Shown: piece by piece, positions 10,215 through 20,501 of the stretch | Position numbering within the stretch: the stretch's first letter is position 1 | How the letters are laid out: every line of letters begins with the position of its first letter | Assembly (NCBI GenBank): GCA_029850535.1 | Contig: JARCRU010000029.1 | Location: 28,340 to 92,339 of the forward strand | Direction: 5' to 3' | Source: Actinomycetota bacterium | Lineage (GTDB): Bacteria > Actinomycetota > Acidimicrobiia > Acidimicrobiales > RAAP-2 | DNA length: 64,000 nucleotides | Program-made: the position numbers and the translations under genes | Notes under the pieces: model-generated | The model's input: only the letters and a program-made list of their open reading frames with translations | What the model was told of the DNA's origin: nothing | Database searches by the model: none

Positions 10215-11128
10215 CCCGGCACCACGACGCCCGGGGCGACCCCGGCGTCGGGTCCCGCCAGGGTCGTCGCTACGTCGCGGGCGGCGACCTTGCTCGAACG
10301 TAGCGCGATGAACGTCGCGACGACGAGCACCACCACGGCGGCCACGACCAGCGCGTCGTCGGGAACGTCGACGTACTTGAGGCCACTCAGCAGCGCCAGT
10401 CCCCCGAGGTAGGGGCGCAGCGCCCGGGTGAAGGAGCGCGCCGAGAGCAGCGAACCCAGCACCACCGCCGGCACCGAGCCCACGATGATCGACGCGGTGA
10501 GCGCGAACTGGACGTGGCCGAAGAGCAGCGTCCCGATGGTCGCGGCGCCGGTGAGGGGGATCGACTGGGCGAGGTCGGTGCCGACGAGTTGGTCGGTGCG
10601 CAGGTGGGGATAGATGAGCAGGAGCATGACGATGATGAGCGAGCCCGCGCCCACCGAGGTGAGGCCCACCATGAGGCCGCCGAAGGCCCCCACCGCGACG
10701 ATCAACGTGCGATTGATCCGCAGCGCCCCCTCGGCCACCTCCCGGGTGGGGAAGAAGGCGCGCGTGATCATCGCCGCGGCCCCCACCAACAGCGCCACGC
10801 CCAAGACCACTCGCAGGTGGTGCTCGGCGACCGGGGTCGATCCAAAGAGGTGCATCACGTACGTCCCCACAATCGCCGCCGGCACCGACCCGTAGCAGAG
10901 GTAACGCACCAGGCGCGGCTGGATGGTCTTGTGGTGCCAGTGGACCGCGACGCCCAAGGGCTTCATGAAGAGCGCCGCGATGAGGTCCGAGGAGATCGCC
11001 GCCGAGGGTGCGACGCCGAAGAGCAGGACCAGCATCGGCGTCATGAGGGCGCCGCCGCCCATGCCGGTGAGTCCGACGAGAAAGCCCACGACGACGCTGC
11101 CGAGGACGAGGGCGAAGTTCAAGTGCAC
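10211..11128 (-). CDS. Sulfite exporter TauE/SafE family protein
   Basis: 305-aa multi-TM: LVGLTGMGGGALMTPMLVLLFGVAPSAAISSDLIAAL... FGGLMVGLTSVGAGSLIIVMLLL, TauE/SafE motif repeats. Confidence 0.88.
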   Translation of the reverse strand: MHLNFALVLGSVVVGFLVGLTGMGGGALMTPMLVLLFGVAPSAAISSDLIAALFMKPLGVAVHWHHKTIQPRLVRYLCYGSVPAAIVGTYVMHLFGSTPVAEHHLRVVLGVALLVGAAAMITRAFFPTREVAEGALRINRTLIVAVGAFGGLMVGLTSVGAGSLIIVMLLLIYPHLRTDQLVGTDLAQSIPLTGAATIGTLLFGHVQFALTASIIVGSVPAVVLGSLLSARSFTRALRPYLGGLALLSGLKYVDVPDDALVVAAVVVLVVATFIALRSSKVAARDVATTLAGPDAGVAPGVVVPG

Positions 11129-11203
11129 GCGCGATACCTCACTGGCGGTACTTCACTAGAAGGGGGGAACTCTAACTATTATTACTAGTGAAATAATAGC
11201 AGA

Positions 11204-13192
11204 TTAGGGTTCTCGCGCGACGTCGGGGATATCGGCTCGCAGCGCGCGCAGGAAATCCGTGACCTCACCCTGGTCGCGGGTGCGCCTCATCGCAGGGAGC
11301 TTCTTGAACAGGAGCGACTTGTAGCGCGCTTCGGCCAGGCGCGTGTCGAGCACCGCCACGACCCCGCGGTCGCTACGGTTGCGGATCAGTCGGCCGACGC
11401 CCTGGGCGAGGAGCATCGTCGCGCGCGGCAGGTCGACGTCGAAGAACGGATTGCTCGATCGCTCCTGGCGGGCCTTGAGGAGCGGGTCGTTGGGCACGCT
11501 GAAGGGCAGGCGGTCGATGGTGACCAACGACAACGAGTGTCCCGGGACGTCGATGCCCTGCCAGAAACTCGTCACCGCGAACAGACTCGCCTCGGCGGAG
11601 TCGCGAAAGAGCTCGATGATGCGCTGACGTGACAGGGTGCCCTGCACCAACACCGTGGTCTCGATGCGCTCCTCGACGGCCTCGGCGACGCGATTCATCA
11701 CCGCGCGGTTCGTGAAGAGCGCGAGGGTGCGCCCGCCGGCGGCGGTGATGAGGGTGACGAGTTCGTCGATGATGGCTCGCTCGGCCCCGCTCTCGTTGCG
11801 CCCGGGAAAGCCCGCGGGCACGTAGAGCAGCGAGTTGTGCGCGTAGTCGAAGGGACTGGCGAAGTTCTCGATACGCACGTCGTCCAGACCCAGTTGCGAC
11901 GGCAGGCTGTCGGGGATGGTGGCACTGGTGAGCACCGCCGTGACGTCGCCCCAGAGTTCGTCGTGCAGGCGCGGACCGACGTCGACCAGGTTGATCTCGA
12001 GGTCGACCTCCTTGTCGCGGCGCGCCAGGTACAAGATCTCGCCCTTGGCCGGGTGCGCCACGCGCGCCAGGTCGTTGCTGAGGTGCACGCCGGGACCCAG
12101 CGTGCGGATCTTGCGCGCCTCGTCCTCGGCCCCGGAGGTCTGGACCGAGCGGATCGCCTCGATCAGCCGAGTCACCAGCGCGCTCGCGGTCTCGACCTCA
12201 CGCTGGGCGTCGGGGCCGAGTCCGGTGAGTTCCTGGGTGTCGTACTGGATTTCGAGGATCGTCGCCAGGCGATCGGCGCTGGCGCTCAGGTCCGTCGCGG
12301 ACTCGGCGAACTGGGGGCCGACGAGAGGTTTCGCGACTTGGGCGAAGGCGCGTAGGCGTCCGGCATTGAGCGAGGTGCCCAGCAGCGAGGCGAAGATGTC
12401 GAGCACCTCGTGGGCCTCGTCGAAGACGACGTAGTCGTGCGCGGGCAGCAGCATGGAACCCGACGCCAGGTGGGCGGCGTAGAGGTGGGTATTGACGATG
12501 ACGATGTTGCTCTCGGCGGCGCGGTCCTTGGCGAGTTCGTGGAAACAATTGTGGCCCTGGGGGCACTGCGCGCGGCCCAGGCATTCCTGGGGAGTCACCG
12601 AGAGTCCGCGCCAGGCGCGCGGGTCGATCTCGAAGCTGAGCTCGTCGCGGTCGCCGGTCGCGGTCTCGTCGGCCCAACGAAGGACCCGCCTCATCTGGTC
12701 GGCCACGCCCTTGGGCACGCTGGTGCCATCATCGAAGCTCAGTTGGCCGCCGGCGTTGGCCTGGGCCCGGTTGCGGCACAGGTAGTTGTTCTTGCCCTTC
12801 AACACCGCGACCTTGGTGCGCGCCGCCACCGCCGCCACCGTGGGCGCGTCCTTGGAGGCCAGCTGGTCCTGGAGGTTCTTGGTGGCCGTCGCGATCACCA
12901 CGCGATGTCCGCTCATCGCCGCGGGAATCAGGTAGGCGAGCGACTTGCCGACTCCCGTGCCCGCCTCGATGACCGCGTGTTCGTGGCGCGAGAAGGCCCG
13001 GGCGACGGCCGCGACCATCTGGCGCTGGCCCTCGCGGCTCTCACCGCCACCGGGGAGGTGTTCGGTGATCTGGTCGAGCAGGGCGAGCGCCCGGTCGACG
13101 TCGATGTCGACGAGGTCCTCGCCGAGCTGGATGCCGGACTCGGAGTCCGCCTCGAGGTCGGGCGACTCGTCGTCGGGGTCAAAGCTTTTCAC
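11204..13192 (-). CDS. dinG: ATP-dependent DNA helicase, DinG/XPD-like
   Basis: EGQRQMVAAVARAFSRHEHAVIEAGTGVGKSLAYLIPA, cysteine-rich region CRNRAQAN..CLGRAQCPQGHNCF, VVFDEAHEVLD, FWQGIDVPG, QGVGRLIRNRSDRGVVAVLD. Confidence 0.9.
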   Translation of the reverse strand: MKSFDPDDESPDLEADSESGIQLGEDLVDIDVDRALALLDQITEHLPGGGESREGQRQMVAAVARAFSRHEHAVIEAGTGVGKSLAYLIPAAMSGHRVVIATATKNLQDQLASKDAPTVAAVAARTKVAVLKGKNNYLCRNRAQANAGGQLSFDDGTSVPKGVADQMRRVLRWADETATGDRDELSFEIDPRAWRGLSVTPQECLGRAQCPQGHNCFHELAKDRAAESNIVIVNTHLYAAHLASGSMLLPAHDYVVFDEAHEVLDIFASLLGTSLNAGRLRAFAQVAKPLVGPQFAESATDLSASADRLATILEIQYDTQELTGLGPDAQREVETASALVTRLIEAIRSVQTSGAEDEARKIRTLGPGVHLSNDLARVAHPAKGEILYLARRDKEVDLEINLVDVGPRLHDELWGDVTAVLTSATIPDSLPSQLGLDDVRIENFASPFDYAHNSLLYVPAGFPGRNESGAERAIIDELVTLITAAGGRTLALFTNRAVMNRVAEAVEERIETTVLVQGTLSRQRIIELFRDSAEASLFAVTSFWQGIDVPGHSLSLVTIDRLPFSVPNDPLLKARQERSSNPFFDVDLPRATMLLAQGVGRLIRNRSDRGVVAVLDTRLAEARYKSLLFKKLPAMRRTRDQGEVTDFLRALRADIPDVAREP

Positions 13193-13281
13193 GTGTCGAC
13201 GTTAATTGGCGCGGGCGTGGCGTAGTTAAAGCCTGGTTAAAGCGTCGCCGACTTCTTATCTTCACGAACTAAGTTCGTTCT

Positions 13282-14022
13282 GTGCCCGACCCTCGTCCTA
13301 CGCCGATTCCCGCGAATTTGGACATGCGATCGATCCCTCACCACGTGGGGGTCGTCATGGACGGCAACGGCCGCTGGGCCACGCGCCGGGGTTTGCCGCG
13401 CACCGAGGGCCACGGGGCGGGCGAGAAGGCCCTGGTGGATACGGCCTACGGGGCCCTGGCCCTGGGCGTACGGGCCCTGACGGTCTACGCCTTCTCCACC
13501 GAGAATTGGCGCCGACCCGTCGACGAGGTGCGTTACCTGATGAATTTCAATCGCGGACTCCTCGAACGGCGCCAGCACGAGTTGCACACCGAGGGCGTGC
13601 GCATCACCTTCTCCGGTCGCCGCGACTGGCGCGTGCCGCGCGGGGTGCTCTCTCGCATGGACGAAGCCGCCGAACTCACCCGGCACAACAAGGTCATGAC
13701 GCTCAACATCGCCTTCAACTACGGGGGGCGCGCTGAGATCGTCGACGCCGTCAAGCGTCTGATCGAGGAGGGCGTGTCGGCCACGAAGGTGGACGAGAAG
13801 GCCATCCGCGAACGTCTCTACCACCCCGAACTACCCGATCCCGACCTGGTGGTACGGACCTCGGGGGAGTTTCGCACCTCCAATTTCCTCCTGTGGGAGA
13901 TGGCCTACTCCGAACTCGTCTTCACCGACGTGCTCTGGCCGGACTTTCGTCGCGAGGACCTCTACGCGGCGATCGCGCAGTACCAGCAGCGCGAGCGCCG
14001 CTTCGGGGGCGTGGATTCGTGA
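13282..14022 (+). CDS. uppS: Isoprenyl transferase (undecaprenyl diphosphate synthase family)
   Basis: HHVGVVMDGNGRWATRRGLPRTEGHGAGEKAL...LTVYAFSTENWRRP...DLVVRTSGEFRTSNFLLWEMAYSELVFTDVLWPDF. Confidence 0.95.
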   Translation: MPDPRPTPIPANLDMRSIPHHVGVVMDGNGRWATRRGLPRTEGHGAGEKALVDTAYGALALGVRALTVYAFSTENWRRPVDEVRYLMNFNRGLLERRQHELHTEGVRITFSGRRDWRVPRGVLSRMDEAAELTRHNKVMTLNIAFNYGGRAEIVDAVKRLIEEGVSATKVDEKAIRERLYHPELPDPDLVVRTSGEFRTSNFLLWEMAYSELVFTDVLWPDFRREDLYAAIAQYQQRERRFGGVDS

Positions 14023-14300
14023 GGTTCACCAGGGCGACGGCCGTGGTCGTCGTGGCGATCTACGTCTTCTTGTGGGTGCTCGCGCTCAACGGCGCCTCGA
14101 ACATGGTCCCCCTGCTCGCGGTCCCACTGGTGCTGGCGGTACTGGTGGCCTTCGGGGTGTGGCTCAATCGCTTCATGGGCATCACGCCGCGTCAACAGCA
14201 CTTTGAGCCCCGACGCGGCGACGCCTCGTCGGCCCCGGCGGCGCCGAGCGCGCCCACCGAGACGGGCGGCGATCAGGGTGCGACACCACCGGCCCCGTGA
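14019..14300 (+). CDS. Small two-TM membrane protein, unknown function
   Basis: GTG at 14019 overlapping the uppS stop; VRFTRATAVVVVAIYVFLWVLALNGASNMVPLLAVPLVLAVLVAFGVWLNRFMG...; ends overlapping recO start. Confidence 0.7.
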   Translation: MRFTRATAVVVVAIYVFLWVLALNGASNMVPLLAVPLVLAVLVAFGVWLNRFMGITPRQQHFEPRRGDASSAPAAPSAPTETGGDQGATPPAP

Positions 14301-15061
14301 GCGCGACACCCAAGGAGCTGGCCGATGAGGCCGTCGTGCTGCGGACCTATAAGTCGGGCGAATCCGACCGGGTCGTCGTCTTGTGGACGCGACACCACGG
14401 CAAGTTGCGCGCCCTCGCCAAGGGGGTGAGAAAGACGTCGAGTCGCATGGGCGGATCACTCGAGCCCATGGGGCACGTCAAGGTCGATCTCATCAAGGGG
14501 CGCGGTGAACTCTTCATCACCAAGAACGTCGCGCACCTCGAGCGCATGTCCAACTTGCGCAGCGACTACCAGCGCATCGCGGCGGGACTGGCCGTGGTCG
14601 AGGTCATCGACGCCATCCCCACTGACGAGTCCGCCGACGAGGGTATCTTCGAGATGTTGGTGCGGGTGCTGCGCACCCTGGACAACACTGACTTTCACCC
14701 CGAACTCGTCGCCGCGTCCTTCTTCTTCAAACTCCTGGCCTACGACGGCTCCGAGCCGGTGGTGGACCACTGCGTCACTTGTGCGTCGCCGGGCCCCCTC
14801 GTGGCCTTCAACGCCGAGGTGGGCGGGACGCTCTGCGTGAACTGCCGATCGGGCAGCGCCCTCAGCGCCGACGCACTGATGCTCATTCGCCGCATCCTCG
14901 GCGGCGATCTCGCCAGCGTCCTGCGCGAGGACGCTCCACCGGGATCGGGCGAGGTGATGTCGCTCTCGCACGACGCGATTGAGGCCCACTTCGGCAAACG
15001 CCTCACGGTGTCGCGTTCGACCGCACCCCTGGCGCCGCTGCGCACCCCACCGTTGCCCTGA
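14297..15061 (+). CDS. recO: DNA repair protein RecO
   Basis: ADEAVVLRTYKSGESDRVVVLWTRHHGKLRALAKGVRKTSSRMGGSLEPMGHVKVDLIKGRGELFITKN plus CVTCASPGPLVAFNAEVGGTLCVNC zinc motif. Confidence 0.92.
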   Translation: MSATPKELADEAVVLRTYKSGESDRVVVLWTRHHGKLRALAKGVRKTSSRMGGSLEPMGHVKVDLIKGRGELFITKNVAHLERMSNLRSDYQRIAAGLAVVEVIDAIPTDESADEGIFEMLVRVLRTLDNTDFHPELVAASFFFKLLAYDGSEPVVDHCVTCASPGPLVAFNAEVGGTLCVNCRSGSALSADALMLIRRILGGDLASVLREDAPPGSGEVMSLSHDAIEAHFGKRLTVSRSTAPLAPLRTPPLP

Positions 15062-15088
15062 CGCGATACCCCAGCGCCGGGGGGCGCC

Positions 15089-15928
15089 GTGTGCGAGCCA
15101 CGAGGGTCCGTGGCGGCCACCTCGCGCCCAGGTGGGAGACTGGTGGGCATGAGACGAATGATCCCCCACTTCCTGCTGGCCGCGATGAGCGCGCTGGCGA
15201 TCCTCGCGCTGGTGCTCAGCGTGGGCTCGGCGCAGAGGATCTCGTCCTTCGCCACGCCCGCACCCGGTGAGGCGAACGTCGTCGCGAGCTTTCACGCCGT
15301 GGTGCAGCGTTCGCTCAACGCGTCGAGCTTCACCGTCGATCACGCGCTTAACTACCAGGCACCCGACCGCACCGCCACCATCGCCACCGGCGCCGCGGCG
15401 GTGGCGGCGCCCCAGAGGGTGATTGGCCAGCGCGTGTATCTCATGTTGGGCATCGACGCCCGGGGCGTCGCGCAGTGGGGAACGGGAGCGCTGAGTCACC
15501 AGGCCGACCAGTTCTACGGTCCCACTCGCGCCACCCAGGAGTTCTCCATGCTGCTCGGCGACAACAGCGTCGTGCGCGCGGGCACCGGCTACATCGTGAA
15601 ACAAGTGGTGCCCGCCGACTACATCTCCTCGGGCAATCCGGGTCAGTTGCTGATCACCTACACGCTCACCGTCGCCGGGGGATACGTCACGGGAGTGACG
15701 GCGCTGCTGCACGGCTGGGTGACGATCCCCGTCCAGAACCAGGCCGGTCACCTCACCTGGACGCGCGTGAACGGTTACCAGTCGCCCGAGAGCACCTACA
15801 CCGACTACGGCACCGTGGCGCGCATCGTCGCGCCGCCCTCGGCGCAGACCTCGCCCCTGACCCTCTGCTCCGACGGCACGTACGCGCTGGTGCACCAGGG
15901 CCACGGCGTGTGCTCGATCTACGGCTAG
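15089..15928 (+). CDS. Hypothetical secreted/membrane-anchored protein
   Basis: Single N-terminal hydrophobic segment (MRRMIPHFLLAAMSALAILALVLSVGSAQ, probable start 15149), no recognised domain. Confidence 0.6.
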   Translation: MCEPRGSVAATSRPGGRLVGMRRMIPHFLLAAMSALAILALVLSVGSAQRISSFATPAPGEANVVASFHAVVQRSLNASSFTVDHALNYQAPDRTATIATGAAAVAAPQRVIGQRVYLMLGIDARGVAQWGTGALSHQADQFYGPTRATQEFSMLLGDNSVVRAGTGYIVKQVVPADYISSGNPGQLLITYTLTVAGGYVTGVTALLHGWVTIPVQNQAGHLTWTRVNGYQSPESTYTDYGTVARIVAPPSAQTSPLTLCSDGTYALVHQGHGVCSIYG

Positions 15929-16059
15929 GCGCGATTTCGCCCATCGTGGGCACAACGCCGCGCCGCCTGATAGAACGGGCTCTGTCGTCACATGAGTGAT
16001 GGCGTGCTGCACGCAGTCGACAGTCAGTCGCTGGCGACTCGCCCGACCAAGGGAATGCG

Positions 16060-16500
16060 ATGTCTGGAGCCATGCATGTAGTCACACGGGCACGAATGCT
16101 CGTCGTGAGTTCGCTCGTCGCGGGAGCCCTCCTGGTCCCACTGGGCGTGTCGACGCCACCAGCGGGCGCCCTTCCCAATGCGGCCTTCTGTAGGGCCGTC
16201 TTCTCCTGGGCCACGCACCCGATCCCGGGACCGAGCGTGGTGAGCGTCGCGAACTATCACTCGTGGGTCAAGGCGACACTGCCCTACTACGAGAGGATGG
16301 AGGCGAACGCACCCAACGCCACGACCAAGCAGATTCTCGGATTTGTTGTCACCGTCTTGAAGCAGTACGCGAATTCGACCAGCCTGAACAAGCTCGTGGT
16401 CTACGAGAAGCTCCACCACGCGCAGCTCCAAGATGACGTCAGGGTCCTGGTCGCCTCATTCCGGACTTGCGCGACGTCGGGTGTCATCACTTTTCCGTAA
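16060..16500 (+). CDS. Hypothetical secreted protein
   Basis: Signal peptide-like N-terminus ARMLVVSSLVAGALLVPLGVSTPPAGALP; no recognised domain. Confidence 0.55.
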   Translation: MSGAMHVVTRARMLVVSSLVAGALLVPLGVSTPPAGALPNAAFCRAVFSWATHPIPGPSVVSVANYHSWVKATLPYYERMEANAPNATTKQILGFVVTVLKQYANSTSLNKLVVYEKLHHAQLQDDVRVLVASFRTCATSGVITFP

Positions 16501-16555
16501 TGACGGTCGGCGGGCCCCGACCACGCTGGGGGCGCGTGACCGCTAGAACGTAGGG

Positions 16556-17995
16556 GTGGTTTCGCCCGTCATCTTCTGGTTTCGTCGCGACCTTCGTCTC
16601 AGTGACAATCCAGCGTTGTGCGACGCGGTCCGCCAAGGTGAAGGTTCGCTCGTCGCGGTCTTCGTCATCGATCCCGCGCTGGCGGCCTCGGTGGGACCGG
16701 CGCGCGGCGCCTACCTGAGCGAGACTCTGCGGGCCCTGGACGCGTCCCTGGAGGGTCGCCTCGTCGTGCGTCGCGGTGACCCCGCAGCCGAGTTGAGCGA
16801 CGTCGCGCGAGCGACCGGGGCCCGTCAGGTGATCGCGACCGAGGACTTCGCCCCCGCGGGTCGTTCACGCGACGCGCGCGTGCGGGAGGCTCTGGGACGA
16901 GTGGGCATCACCACGACGTTCCTCGACTCGCCCTACGTGGTGCGCCCGGGAACCGTGCGCACCAAGACCGGAACGCCCTGCAAGGTCTTCACCCCCTTTC
17001 GCCGCGGTTGGGAGAGTGAGCCCCTCGCCGAACCGCTCGCACGCGTGACGGGTGTGACGTGGGTGGGTGCGCCCAGTGTCGACGTGAGCGACGTCCGTGA
17101 CGTCGTCGCGCGCCGGCGCCCGGAGTACTTCGCGGACTTGCCCGACGACGTGCCGCGCTTTGACGCGCGCGTCGGTGAGGAGGGCGCCCGCGCCACTCTG
17201 GAGGAATTCCTCGCGCACGTCGACGCCTACGCCGACACCCGCAACCTGCCCGGCGTCGAGGGCACGTCGCGCCTGAGCGCGCACCTGCACTTGGGCACCA
17301 TCCACCCCCGCCAGGTGCTGGCCGCGACCAACGGCCCGAGTCGGGGGGCCGAGGTCTTTCGCTCCGAGATCTGCTGGCGCGAGTTCTACGCCGACGTGTT
17401 GTTCCACCACCCCGAATCCACTCGGCGCGAACTACAGCCCGCGATGGCGCACTTGCGCGTGGACCGCGACGCGGCGGCGCGCGAGCGTTTCCAGCGCTGG
17501 GCGCGCGGCGAGACCGGCTACCCCCTCGTCGACGCCGGCATGCGACAACTGCTCGAGGAGGGATGGATGCACAATCGCGTGCGCATGGTGTGCGCCTCGT
17601 TCCTCGTCAAGCACCTGCACCTCGATTGGCGTTGGGGGGCGGAGTGGTTCATGTGGCGTCTCGTCGACGGCGACGTCGCCAGCAACCAGCACGGCTGGCA
17701 ATGGGCGGCGGGGACCGGGACCGACGCGTCGCCCTTCCACCGGATCTTCAATCCGACCCTGCAGGGCGAACGCTTCGACCCCGAGGGGCTCTACGTGCGC
17801 CGCTACGTGCGCGAGCTCGCCGACGTGGCCGCCCCCCAGTGCCTGCAACCCGGCGCGGGCGAGGGGCTCCTCGCGCCGACGGGTTATGTTGCACCCATGA
17901 TCGATGCCGCGACGGAACGCACTGACGCGCTGGCGCGCTTTCACGAAGCGCGCGACGTCGCGCGCTCCTCGAGCTCGATGGGCCGCGTCGGGTGA
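16556..17995 (+). CDS. phr: Deoxyribodipyrimidine photo-lyase (cryptochrome/photolyase family)
   Basis: IFWFRRDLRLSDNPAL...WREFYADVLFHHP...FQRWARGETGYPLVDAGMRQLLEEGWMHNRVRMVCASFLVKHLHLDWRWGAEWF...ASNQHGWQWAAGTGTDASPFHRIFNP. Confidence 0.95.
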   Translation: MVSPVIFWFRRDLRLSDNPALCDAVRQGEGSLVAVFVIDPALAASVGPARGAYLSETLRALDASLEGRLVVRRGDPAAELSDVARATGARQVIATEDFAPAGRSRDARVREALGRVGITTTFLDSPYVVRPGTVRTKTGTPCKVFTPFRRGWESEPLAEPLARVTGVTWVGAPSVDVSDVRDVVARRRPEYFADLPDDVPRFDARVGEEGARATLEEFLAHVDAYADTRNLPGVEGTSRLSAHLHLGTIHPRQVLAATNGPSRGAEVFRSEICWREFYADVLFHHPESTRRELQPAMAHLRVDRDAAARERFQRWARGETGYPLVDAGMRQLLEEGWMHNRVRMVCASFLVKHLHLDWRWGAEWFMWRLVDGDVASNQHGWQWAAGTGTDASPFHRIFNPTLQGERFDPEGLYVRRYVRELADVAAPQCLQPGAGEGLLAPTGYVAPMIDAATERTDALARFHEARDVARSSSSMGRVG

Positions 17996-19068
17996 GGGCC
18001 TTCGGCGTCTACGTCCACGTGCCCTTCTGCGCGCACCGTTGCGACTACTGCGCCTTCGCGACCTACGACGACCGTGACGAACTGCGCGACGAGTACGTCG
18101 CCGCGGTGCTCCAGGAGATCGCCGCGGAGGTGGCGGCGGGGATGGAACCCGCGACGTCGGTCTTCTTCGGTGGTGGCACGCCCTCGCGCCTCAGCCCCGA
18201 GCAGCTCGTCGCCATCCTGGCGGCCATCCCGCGCACCCGCGACGCCGAGGTGACCGTCGAGTGCAACCCCGAGGACGCGACCCTCGAACGGCTCCTCGCC
18301 TACCAGGCGGGGGGCGTGAACCGCATGAGTTACGGCGTGCAGTCAACCCAGCCCGCGGTGCTCGCCGACCTGGGTCGACGACACGGCATCATGGCCCACG
18401 AGGAGGTTGCGCGCGTCACCCACGCGGCGGGGTTCGCCACGTGGAACATGGACCTGATCGTCGGCTCGCGCGCCGAGTCCCTCGACGACGTGCGCGCGAC
18501 GTTGCGCGACCTGCTCGAACTCGAGTTCGCGCCGCCGCACATCAGCTGCTACGCGCTGACCCCCGAACCGGCGACGCCGCTCGGGCGAGATCCTCGTCGC
18601 CACCCCGACGAGGACGAGACCGCCGACGCCTACGACCTGGTGGGCGCGACCCTGGAGGCGAACGGTTACGAGTGGGAGGAGATCTCGAACTGGGCTCGTC
18701 CGGGTCACGAGTGTCGCCACAATCACGTCTACTGGGACCACGACGACTACGTGGGCTTCGGTTCGGCGGCCCACTCGCACCGTCACGGGCGCCGCTACTG
18801 GAACGTGCGCACGCCCGAGCGCTACATCGCCATGGTGCGCGCCGGCGAACGCCCCCTCGGCGGCGAGGAGGTGCTCGACGAGTCGACCCAGGCCTTCGAG
18901 CGCGACTCGCTCGCGCTGCGCACACGTCGCGGGGTGCCCGTCGAGGCCTTCGCGTCCCTGGACGAGATCCGCCACCTCGTCAAGGTGGAGGGGAATCAGG
19001 TCACCTTGACGCCCCAGGCGCGACTGGTGGCCAATCAGGTGATCCTACGACTCAAGTCCTCGCCCTGA
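17992..19068 (+). CDS. hemW: Radical SAM family heme chaperone HemW
   Basis: GVYVHVPFCAHRCDYCAFATY (CxxxCxxC), SVFFGGGTPSRL, RMSYGVQSTQPAVLADLGRRH. Confidence 0.93.
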   Translation: MRAFGVYVHVPFCAHRCDYCAFATYDDRDELRDEYVAAVLQEIAAEVAAGMEPATSVFFGGGTPSRLSPEQLVAILAAIPRTRDAEVTVECNPEDATLERLLAYQAGGVNRMSYGVQSTQPAVLADLGRRHGIMAHEEVARVTHAAGFATWNMDLIVGSRAESLDDVRATLRDLLELEFAPPHISCYALTPEPATPLGRDPRRHPDEDETADAYDLVGATLEANGYEWEEISNWARPGHECRHNHVYWDHDDYVGFGSAAHSHRHGRRYWNVRTPERYIAMVRAGERPLGGEEVLDESTQAFERDSLALRTRRGVPVEAFASLDEIRHLVKVEGNQVTLTPQARLVANQVILRLKSSP

Positions 19069-19110
19069 GCGGCGCAATTCGCCAACGGGGACGTCCGGTA
19101 GCCTTGGCGG

Positions 19111-20433
19111 ATGGATTCAGCCACCGAAACCGACCCGGAACTCCTCGACAAGGTGATCAACCTGGCCAAGCGGCGGGGATTCATCTTCCCGTCCGCTGAG
19201 ATCTACGGAGGGTTTCGCTCCACTTACGACTACGGCCCCCTGGGGGTCAACATGCTGCGCAACGTCAAGGCGCAGTGGTGGCGCGAGATGGTCCAGATGC
19301 GCCTCGACGTGGTGGGCCTCGACGCGGCGATCCTGGGTCCCCCCGCGGTGTGGGCGGCCTCGGGGCACCTCGAGACCTTCACCGATCCGCTGGTGGACTG
19401 TCGCAAGTGCAAGGAGCGCTGGCGCGAGGACAAGATCGACGGCGTCTGTCCGAACTGCGGCTCGACCGAGTTCACCGAGGCGCGCGCATTCAACTTGATG
19501 TTTAAGACCCAGGCGGGTCCGGTCGAGGGTGAGGGCGCGACGGCGTACCTGCGTCCCGAGACGGCCCAGGGCATGTTCACCAACTTCAACAACGTCCTCT
19601 CGACGATCCGCAAGAAGCCGCCCTTCGGCATCGCCCAGATCGGCAAGTCCTTCCGTAACGAGATCACGCCGCAGAACTTCGTGTTCCGCACGAGAGAGTT
19701 CGAACAGATGGAGATGGAGTACTTCGTGCCCCCCGCCGAGGCCGAGGAGTGGTACCGCTACTGGATCGACCAGCGCTTCAACTGGTACTTGAACCTGGGT
19801 ATCCCCGCGGACAAGTTGCGCCTGCACGAGCACGCGAAGGAGGACCTCTCGCACTACTCGCGCGGCACGACCGACGTCGAGTTCGCCTACCCCTGGGGCT
19901 GGGACGAGCTCGAGGGCATCGCCAATCGCGGCGACTACGACCTCACTCAGCACTCCAACGCCTCGGGCGCCAAGCTCGAGTACTTCGACCAGGCTGCCAA
20001 CGAGCGCTACACCCCCTACGTCATCGAGCCCGCCGCCGGCGCGACGCGCGCGATGATGGCCTTCTTGCTGGCGGCCTATCACGAGGACGAGGTCGAGGGC
20101 GAGACCCGTACCGTGCTGCGGCTCGATTGGCGACTGGCGCCCTATCAGGTGGCGGTGTTGCCGCTGTCGAAGAAGCCCGAGCTCGAGGGAGTATCTCACG
20201 AGGTGCTCGCTCAGTTGCAGCCGTACTTCGCCTGCGACTACGACGTGACCCAGTCGATCGGTCGACGCTATCGCCGTCAGGACGAGGTGGGCACGCCCTA
20301 CTGCATCACGGTCGACTTCGACTCGCTCGAGGACCGCGCGGTGACGGTGCGCGACCGTGACACCACCGAGCAAGTGCGCGTGCCGATCGGTGAATTACTC
20401 GCCGACCTTCGTTCGCGCACGCACCAGCACTAG
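19111..20433 (+). CDS. glyS: Glycyl-tRNA synthetase (alpha2 type)
   Basis: KRRGFIFPSAEIYGGFRSTYDYGPLGVNMLRNVKAQWW...AYLRPETAQGMFTNFNN..FRNEITPQNFVFRTREFEQMEMEYF. Confidence 0.96.
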   Translation: MDSATETDPELLDKVINLAKRRGFIFPSAEIYGGFRSTYDYGPLGVNMLRNVKAQWWREMVQMRLDVVGLDAAILGPPAVWAASGHLETFTDPLVDCRKCKERWREDKIDGVCPNCGSTEFTEARAFNLMFKTQAGPVEGEGATAYLRPETAQGMFTNFNNVLSTIRKKPPFGIAQIGKSFRNEITPQNFVFRTREFEQMEMEYFVPPAEAEEWYRYWIDQRFNWYLNLGIPADKLRLHEHAKEDLSHYSRGTTDVEFAYPWGWDELEGIANRGDYDLTQHSNASGAKLEYFDQAANERYTPYVIEPAAGATRAMMAFLLAAYHEDEVEGETRTVLRLDWRLAPYQVAVLPLSKKPELEGVSHEVLAQLQPYFACDYDVTQSIGRRYRRQDEVGTPYCITVDFDSLEDRAVTVRDRDTTEQVRVPIGELLADLRSRTHQH

Positions 20434-20501
20434 CGCCGTTCGCCGACCCCACTGGTCGGCGGGTGGCACGTGGTGCACGGTTCGCGTGCGCGCACAAAGC
20501 A

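Noticed and set aside
13264-13278. ACGAACTAAGTTCGT palindrome between dinG and uppS as a LexA/SOS box
   Set aside because: The spacing is CGAAC-N3-GTTCG, whereas the Gram-positive/actinobacterial SOS box is CGAAC-N4-GTTCG; tempting next to dinG but not a proper match.
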